Virus record (IMG/VR): IMGVR_UViG_3300035670_001223
Span: 1-24,112 of that record
Strand: one strand, 5' to 3'
Origin: a virus
Length of the DNA stretch: 24,112 bases
Under the pieces are notes generated by a model, which made no database searches, had not been told where the DNA came from, and worked only from the letters and a program-made list of their open reading frames with translations. Positions 12,259 to 21,200 of the stretch are shown here, in pieces; position 1 is the stretch's first letter; every line of letters begins with the position of its first letter. Made by a program: the position numbers and the translations under genes.

Positions 12259-15200
12259 TCAGCGGAACGGACTGAGCATGGTCTTGAGCAGGATCGGCTC
12301 GTCCCAGGCATCCAGCATCTGCACCGGACCTTCCCGCAGCGGGTTGCGAAGCAGCTGCTGGGTAAACCAGGAGTCCTGGATCGTGGAGAGATCCCCCAGG
12401 GCCATCGACAGCATCTTCAAGGCGATCGCCCGGCCCGGGTGTTCCCGGTACAGGTGGTAGATCGCCCGCTGGATGCGCATGTAGTACTTGGTGAACATCA
12501 GCACACCCTTGTCGTTCAGGTACTGCATCTGTGGCGAGGTCGGGATGTCGTAGTTCACGAACATGTCGCTGGCTTGCTGGATGGCATCTACCTTGGCCAT
12601 CGGGTTGCGCTTCCGGGTGGTCAGGTACTGGAACAGGGTGTAGCGAGCCACGAAGTCAGAGAGCTGCGTGGACTTCGACAGCACCTTGTAGGCCGGGGTG
12701 TCGTGGGTCATGTACAGGGTCTTGGCCGCGTTCATCAGCGGTGCCGGCACCATGTCCAGGTACGGCCCAGCCTTCTCCTCCAGGTAGCTCTTGAAGGGGG
12801 AGAACTGATTCTCGTGCACATCGACGTCTTCCACGATGGTCGGCATCAAGCCAGCATCGATCAGCTCCTTGACCGGGTTGCGGGCAATCGCGTCCTGAAG
12901 TTCCAGGATGCGCTGCTCGATCTCGGTCTGGCGGCCCTGGATGTAGCCGGCATCGAGGAGCTGCTGCAGCTGGGTGAGCTCGTTACGATCGCGCTGATAG
13001 TCCAACGCGCCCTGAATACCTTCCTTGTGCAGTCGCGCCATGTCGGCCATGGGCACCCCGTGCCACCACAACACCGTCACGTTGCTGATCACGTTGAACC
13101 ACAGCGTGGTCAGGTTCTTGATTACTACGTTGTCCTTGACCGCGGTGACCAGGCCCTCGGCCGCCATCGAGCCCTGGCGCATGCGCAGGTAGGCCTTCTC
13201 TCCGAACACTGCCTGCAGGGTGTTCACGAAGATGGTTTCCGCGACGTTACGCTCCTCGGCATCCTTCTGGAACACGTTGGAGAAACGCATCTTGCGGTAG
13301 CCGAAGTTGATGTTCACCAGGTCGGTGCGCACCATGATCTCGGCCTTGCCCCAGATCTCAATCGCGGCTTGCTTGGTGTCTTCCGGCAACAGGTCCCAGT
13401 GCTCCTTGAGCTGCGGGTCTACGCTGTCTGGGGCCACCCGCACGTAGGAGTGCGGCATCTCCTGGTACTCGGCGTCGTACTGATCCTTGAGAGCCTGGAC
13501 GATTACCCGGTTGTGGTCCTTGGAGGTCTGCTTGTCCGCGGTCTGGCCGACCAACATGCCCAGCACGTCCTCGATGGCGTTGTCCCGCTCGAGCAGCGCG
13601 TCCTTCTGCTGCTCGCTCATCATGTAGCGGTAGTTGACGATCTCCCCACGCTCATTGACCACCGGCACGTAGAAGGGGCCACGCTTCGCTTCCTTGCGTG
13701 GATCGAAGCCAGCACCCAGAGACGAAAGCCGCTCGTAGGCCTTGGCGTTCCTGGCCCGGATCTCCGCAGTCATCTGGGCGTTCTTCTTGAACACCCCCGT
13801 GTAGCCGGCCTTGCTCAGACCCGCGTGCACCGTGGAACCCTGGGCGCGCTCACCGGTGAAGGACAGGGTGCCGGTCACCCGACGAGCCTGGCCACCGTCC
13901 TTGATGCGCATCAGGTACTGCTGCTCGGCCCGCGGGTCGGTACGGTCCTTGGGCAATGCATCCACCTTGGTGTAGCCAATCGCTTCGAGCTCGGCTGCCC
14001 GGGATTCGTTGACCACCTCCAGGGTGATGTTCGGGTTGTAGATTTCCGGGGTGTAGCCCTTCTGCATCAGGGTCGGGGAACCGTGAAACAGCGCTTCCAG
14101 GGCCTCCTGCTTCATGGCCTTGTGCAGGCCCAGGATGAACTCGATACCGTTGCCGTCCTGCCGCTGGTTCTCGACACGCAGCACCTCACGAACTTCAGCC
14201 AGCTGGTTTCCGTCACTGTACTGCAGGGCGTAGAGAGTGATCAGCGGATCGAGAATCGCCAGGGCCGCGTCTGCCTTAGTAACATCCACCTTGCCGGCAT
14301 GCTGCGTCCCACCCAGGTGCGCGATGTTGTGGGCGTTCAGCATCACGTTCTCGGCCGGTGCCACACCCCACGCCATCTGATAGCCCAGGGCCTTGGCGCT
14401 GGCCAGGTAGAAGTTCAGGTGCGGGCCGCCTAGCGCTGTCAGATCGGCCTCCAGGGTAGCCGCATAGCTGCTCGGATCCGCCAGGATCGCGTCGAGCTCT
14501 GCCACCGTGAAGCGGTCCAGCAAGCTGGCCATGTCGGTGCGCAGGGTGACCTGAGTCAAGGCCGCCTTGGCCGACTTGGTGAGGTACTCCCCGCTGTGCT
14601 TGAAGGCCGCCATGACGTTGGCCCGGGTGTTGTCGATCATGCTCAGACGCATGTTCTCCAGGCGCTTGGTCTCCCGCAGCAGCATCTGGGCTACCTTAGT
14701 GGCCTTGTCCCAGGCGCCCTGCACCTCGGTCACTGCCGAAGCCAAGATGCCTTCACGCACCTTGCCCATCTCGTGGTTGCCCTGCTTGATGGCCGCGGTC
14801 AGGTGATCCAGGCGGCCGGCTGCAGTGGTCTCGGCCAGGGCGGCTGCCGCACGCACGGCAGCGAACTTGTTGTTCTGCAGGAAGGGCAGCTGCGCGGCCT
14901 GCTCCACCTTCTCCGCGACCTTGAAGTTCAGTCCGTCGGTGAGCTCGCTGATCGCATCCAGAATGCCGGCACGGCCTCGGGCCAGGAGTTCCTGGCGACG
15001 GGTCTCGGCGTCTACCAGGTGCATCATCAGACCTTCGATCCGGCTACCGGCCACATCCCCACCGCGCACGCCCAGGGTGAAGCCATGAGCCGTATCGACA
15101 ACGTGATCCCAGACCATCTTCAGGGTGTCGCCCAGACGGCCTTGCGGATTCACCGGTGCCGGCCGATCGGTCTCGAACTGCAACTTCTCGCGTAGACCCG

Positions 15201-18200
15201 GGTGCACCATGGCCAGGGCAGCGAAGCGGCTCAGGTGGTTGGTCATTCCCTTGCGGTCGTTGGCCTGGATGCGGAACACGAAGTTGTGCTTGGCCGCCGC
15301 GGCTGCCCGGGATTCCGGTGCTGCCAGGGCCCAATCCCCCTCCAGGAAGTCCTCGGGGGTGATCCGCTGCCCAGCCTCCTTCCACACCTTGGCCAGTTCC
15401 TTGTAGGCCACCGGGTCCGCGTTCAGAGTCTCGCGCATCACCAGCTCAACCTGCTCGAGCACGAAGCTCTGCTTCTCGTCCAGCTGGAAGCCTTGAGACA
15501 GGGTCTCGGAACTGAACGGCATGAAGTTCTCGTTCACCGCCCGGTTGAAGACCTCCAGCGGCGTCAGCGGCCGGTTCTCGGCTACCTGAGCAAACCAGGC
15601 ACCGAAGGGGCCATGGACCTTCTGCACCACGTTGGAGAGCAGGTGATCGAGTACCGGGTCCTGGGTGCCCGGCAGGGCCTCCAGAATCTCCAGGCTGCTC
15701 ATCTCGGCCACACTGCTGGCTGCCTGTGCCAGGGTCAGCTCACGCTGCTGCTGGGAGGCTTCCCGGCTCTTCTGGGCTTGGGCCATGACGCCAGAAACAC
15801 TGGCCACCAGTACCGACAGTCCGTTGGTCTGCTGCTCGGCTTCGCTCTTCTGGCTGCCACGGAACAGGATCCCGCGGATGGTCTCCAGGAACTGGCGCAT
15901 CCCGGTGATTAGGCTGTTGCCCTTGGGTGCCGGTACGCTGATCTGGTTGAGCACCTCCTGCTGGAAGCGCAGGTTGGTCATGCCCCAGGCCACCAGCTCG
16001 TGCACGCTGCTCAGCGCATCCTCGAAGCCAGTGATCTGCTGCTCCGCGGCGTAGGCCCGGGCCTTCTTCAACAGGCTCTCGAGAGTCCCCACCAGGGCCT
16101 TCACCTCGGCGTTGGCCGGGTTCTCGATCTGCAAGGCCACGGCCGCATGGATCAGCTCGTGGATGATGGTTTCGGTGGTCAGGCCAGAGTCAGTGAACGA
16201 CGGGCTCTTGAGGAAGATTCGACCTTCTTTCATCCCCTCGGTGGTGTACCAGCCACGGGCATTAGAGACCGGGGCTGCCCCCACCTCGGAGGCCGGATGG
16301 TTCGGGGTGAGCATGGTCACGGTCACCTCGGCCGGTAGGCCACGGGCCACCTGAACCAGCACCTCCCGATAGAAGGCCGCGGTACGGCCCTTGGGCATCT
16401 GCTCAACCAGACGTAGGGCCTGCTTCGCCACCTGACGCGCGGAGACCTGGTCCCCCGCCTTGATGAAGAAGTCGACCCAGCGCGGATCGCTGGGAATGCG
16501 GGCCGGACCCACCTCGCCCCACACGCTCTGCAACCCAGCACGGTTGGCTTCTGCCTGCAGGGCCGCCAGGGCCTCAGTCGCCTCGATCTCCGGCACTGTG
16601 GCCAGGGCCTGTTCCAGGTTGAAGCCAGTCTGTTGATCCAGTGCTTCGGAGACCCGGGCCACGGCATCGTTGCCGTCCGCCTGGGCACGCTCGATCAGAT
16701 CCAGTACCAGGGCTTCAGGCTGAGTCAGTACCGATACAGTGGAGGGCACCGGGGCCTGGGCATTCGGATCGAACAGCTTCTGAACTTCCGGCTCCGGCAG
16801 GGCCAGTTGGGTATCGCGCTTGCGGCTGCTCGCCGCGGCGCTCTCCTGCTGGGCCTTCACATTGCGGAACCGGTCCTTGGCTACCTTGCTGGCTTCCAGG
16901 ACCTGGGCATCCGGGCTACGCAGGGCAGCCTGGGCGGCACGCTCGGCGTTGGCTTGCTGCTCCTGGGGCGACACCACATGGTTGCCCTCGAGCATCGGGT
17001 ACTGGTCCACCGCGGCCATCTCGCTCAGAGCAGTCAGGCGGGTCTTGTCCGCGTGCCGGGAAGCCCGAACCGCGTAGTCGAGCACCAGGCCGACGCCATC
17101 CTGGGGCTGGGCGTTGTACCAATCCCAGTCGAGCTCGCCCATGGTCTTGCGCATGTAGGCCTTGGCCGACTGATTGGAGAGCCGCTTGTAGCGGGCTGCC
17201 AGCTCAGACTTGGGATCGATGTCCTTGAACACCTCGAAGAAGCCAGTGGCAGTACGTTCCAGGGCCTGGGTGATCTCGTCAGACACCGAGTATTCACCCA
17301 TCACCTCGTAGGTGGCTTCGTTCAGGGCCTTGGCCACCGCCTTGGCATCCTGAGCAGCCACGATCTCAGCGTCATGGACGTTGAGTGCCTGGAGCTTGCT
17401 GTAGGCCTGCGAGGCGATGTAGCTGTCCGTGGAGTGGATCGCCAGGATGATAGCGGCCACACCCGGAGCCAGCGGAGTGCTCTCCATGCCGTAGTTGGTC
17501 TTGGTCTTCGGACTGCCGGCCGGGAAGTACCCTTCCGCGAACTTGGAGACGGTCATGTAGGCCTGGTCGTCGGAAACCTGCTGACCGTTCTTGGCCAGGT
17601 AGATCCCATTCTCCCGGGTGTCCCCGGAGAGCTTGGTCCAGGCCGAGTGGATCACCGGCTCCATGAACTTCAGCTCGTCACGGATCTCCTGCAGCTGCTG
17701 GGCACTCAGGTCCATGGCCGGCACGTAGCTGACGACCCCGTTGCGGGTGACCTTCTCGTAGGGCAACTGGCTGTTGGCCATCAGGTACTTGAGCTTCTGC
17801 TCACGCTTGTACTCGAAAGCCAAGTCATACAGCTCGAAGGCCGTATTGGCGGCGTTGTTTACTGCGTCACGTATTGCAATAAAGGTGTGGAACTCGCGCT
17901 TCAGCGTCTGCTCGATGACTTCCCCGAAGGAGCGCTTGAAGGCTGCCTTCACTGCGTTGGCTTGGGCCCTGGTCAGCTGCTTGGTCGCGGCTTCCCGATC
18001 CATGGCGACGTCGAGCTTTTGACCGTCCGGCAGGAAGCGGTTGATCAGGGCCAGACTGTCAGGCACCGACAGATCGCCCTCGTTGTTCAGGGCCGCCTCG
18101 ACCTTGTCGTAGAGAGCGTGGAGGAAGTCATCTGCCATGCCGTCCACCACGTTGTTGATCCCCGAGCCGAACATCAGCGCGGTGATAGGGGTCTTCACCA

Positions 18201-21200
18201 GGTTGCGGCCTTCGCTGGTCACACCACCGTCGGCAGAGGTCAGCGGGCCAGTCACGGCGTAGACCGCGTCCAACAGGTCCGCCATCTCGGGACTGGCTTG
18301 GGCAGCACGATGCGCCAGGCGCACCATGGAACGCGCCGTGGCCTTGTAGAGGTCCTGGTTGTTCGGATCCTGGGCCCAGTCCGCTACCTGGGTGAAGCCA
18401 GCGTCCTTGCCGAAGAAGCCGCCCGCGGCAATCCGGGACAGGAGACCCCCTGAGTCTTTGCCGGCACCCAGCATCAGCATGGCCAGCATCGGGCCGTTGG
18501 TCTTGCCGTCCACTTCCCGGGTCAGAGTGTGGGTGAAGGACTCCGTACCGGGGGTAGCCCGGGCGTTCTCGTAGTGGGCCAGGGCCAGCAGGGCATCCAG
18601 GCTGTGGAACTTCTCTCCGCCCTTCTTCACGGCCGCTTTGATCAGGGCCGCATCGTTGTCCTCGGCCACTTCCCCATTCAGCGCGCGCTGCAGGGCCTTC
18701 ACGCCATCGGCAATCACCATCTCTTGGGCCTTGGCCTGAGCCTCCTCAAGTGACTTACCGGTGCCCTGGGCATCGGTCTTCACGCCAAGACCTTCCCCCA
18801 CGGCAAGCCAGAAGTCCTGCATGTGCTCGGCATTGGTCAGACTGGCTTCGGTCTGCCAGCCTCCCATCCCGGTCAGCAGACGATGCAGCTTGTCGGCCTG
18901 GGGGTTGAACAGGTTCTCTTCCAGGCCTACGCGCTGAGGCTTCCACATGTTGCGGTTGAAGAAGAACGGCTGCTTGAGCTCGGGGTCCTCGGAACGCACC
19001 AGGGCGATGAACTCCTTGGCTTGGTCCAAGCTGCGCTGCACGGAGTCGTTCTTGCCCTTCACGCTCTCGCTGTTAGCGCTGTGCAGGGTACGGGTGCTGG
19101 TGTCGATCCAACCCCCGATCTCCAGGAACAGCTGCTCCGGCAGCGCCTCCAGCAGGGTCACCGCATCGCTGCGCAGGTAGTGGGCCTTCTTGTTCTCCTT
19201 GGCGAGGATCTCGCGCATCGCCATGGGCACGCCACGGTCAGTGTTCTTGATTGCCTTCTGGGCGTACTTGGGTGCCTGGAAGCTTGGGGCCTTGTTGCCT
19301 TGCTCCATGCCGAACAGGTTGGCGATCACCCCCTGGGTGCCCTTGGCGGTGTCTTTGATCTGGGCGAGCTGTGCCTGAGCATCCGGGGTCTGGGCCAGCG
19401 CGTAGAAGTAGTGCTGGATCTTGGCGTCCCCGGACTCCTCAGTGCCCATCAGTGACTTCAGCTCGGCATCGGAGATCGTGGTCTTGGTCACCAAACCTTC
19501 CACTTCCAGCAGCGCCAGAATGCGGTTGCCCAGTGCCGTCTCCAGCTTGGCGATGCTGCTCAGGCTGGCATCCGGCAGGGCGTAAGCGCCCAGTGCCTGG
19601 GCAGCCCGACGACCTAGCTGATTGACCAGCAGGCCCTCACGGGTGCCGGCACCGGCCAGACGACGCTGCAGGGCCAGGGGTACGCTGCCCATTTCGTTGC
19701 CAAACATCTGGGCGATGGTTTCCTCGGTGTTGGTCGGAGAGCGTGTGCCCTGCTCGACCAGCCAGCCGAAAGCCCCGGCACTCATGGCGGTCCACACGTT
19801 CTGCTCCACAGCACCGGTCTGCGGATCACGCAGGTACTGGAAGAAGTCCTCCAGGTAGTAAGTGTTGTCGGCACGCAGCGGGGGAAGTCCTGCCTCGAAG
19901 CCCGCCTGCCAACGGTTGGCATACTCGGTGAACAGATCCACCAGATCGGCCTGGGCCGAACTCATCTCGGAAGCCAGGAACCTCTGAGCGAACTCCTCCC
20001 CACGCAGCTGGGAGATCTCGGACAGGAAGTTCTCGACCTCGACCAGAGGCTGCTCAGAGGTGGCGTTGCGACGCTGCCGGCCCTGACGAATGCCCGCGGT
20101 GACGGCATTGACCACTGCCCGGTTGGCCTGGGTCACCGGCTCCACAGCATTGCTGATTGCCCGCTTCACCGCGGCTACCTTGCCCTGACCACGCTTCTTC
20201 TTGGTCTCCGCTACCTTGGCTTGCACGGTGTCGCCCAACAGATCCACTTCGGCCGGCTGCGGTTGCACACCCTGCACTGCTGCAGGACTGCTTTGGGTAG
20301 TGGCTTGCTGCGCTACTGCAGTACTGCCCTCAGCAGCCACAGGCCCTGTGTCCGGGGCGTAGGTCACTGAAGCCTCACCTTCGATCGGGGCAGGGCTTAC
20401 GACGGGTGTTTCGGGAGCAACAGTGAGGCTGGCTTCCTGCTCAACCGAACCAGAACGTACTGCAGCAACGTCTTCATCAACAGCTGGTGGAGTGGCTTCA
20501 ATACTGACCTCCTGCTGTACGGCTGTAGGGGCTTCCTGCTGTACTGTGTTACTTACTGCAATAGCTGTAGCCAGGCTCATCACGGCCTGCATTTCTGCCT
20601 GGGCCGCCTGCAGTGCTGAAGCCTCTGCCTCAATGGCAGTCAGGGTGCCCTTGTTGTTGGAGTTGCGGTGGATGATCATCGCACCGCTCTCATCGCGCTC
20701 TTTTTTACTTGGGATGGTCTCGGTAATGGCCCAGCTACCATCCTCCTGGGGGATCACCGCCAACCGGTTGTTGGTGCCCTCTACCTGACGGAAGGCCTGC
20801 CACACCATCTCGTTCTTGGACCCATGATCAGCTGCAAAGCTCTCAAGGAGTCCCATCAGGCGCCCGGCCGTCTCGGTATCCCCGGCCTGCACCGCCGCGG
20901 TGATGCCACTGCGGTACTGGACGATGCCCAGTGACCCAGTCTGTCGGGAACCCTGGAACACTTCCATGTTCACGCCATCAGTGCCCAACGCCACATTGGC
21001 CGCAGCCTGAGCCTCACTGAAGCGGACCAGGAATTCGCGCTGCTCCGGTGCCAGGACCTCAGTCTGCAACAGAGCACTGGCTTGCTCCAGGGTCACTGAC
21101 TCCGGGTTGGCCATGGCCAGGGTAATCACCTGCTGGACGGCATCAGGGCTGCCCTGGAGCGCCTGATCCACGCTGGCCTGTACATCGGTGCCGGCTGTGC

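Noticed and set aside
12130-14433. Plus-strand open frame of 767 codons overlapping the end of the giant gene
   Set aside because: It is the reverse-complement shadow of the minus-strand gene in high-GC DNA. The protein is dominated by Val, Leu, His and Gly without any domain, whereas the opposite frame is continuous with the polymerase gene. The same applies to the plus-strand frames at 16633-18453 and elsewhere in 12259-23088.
17371-18933. Polymerase core as a family A DNA polymerase because of the Phe in motif B
   Set aside because: Motif A is D-G-x-x-x-G as in RNA polymerases, not the D-Y-S-Q-I-E type. There is no exonuclease domain, and the HS-x-D plus HD pair matches RNA polymerases.
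20200-20600. Palindrome cluster in the linker as a CRISPR or iteron array
   Set aside because: Spacing is irregular, there are no uniform repeats, and part of the similarity comes from repeated Val-Gln-Gln-Glu codons.
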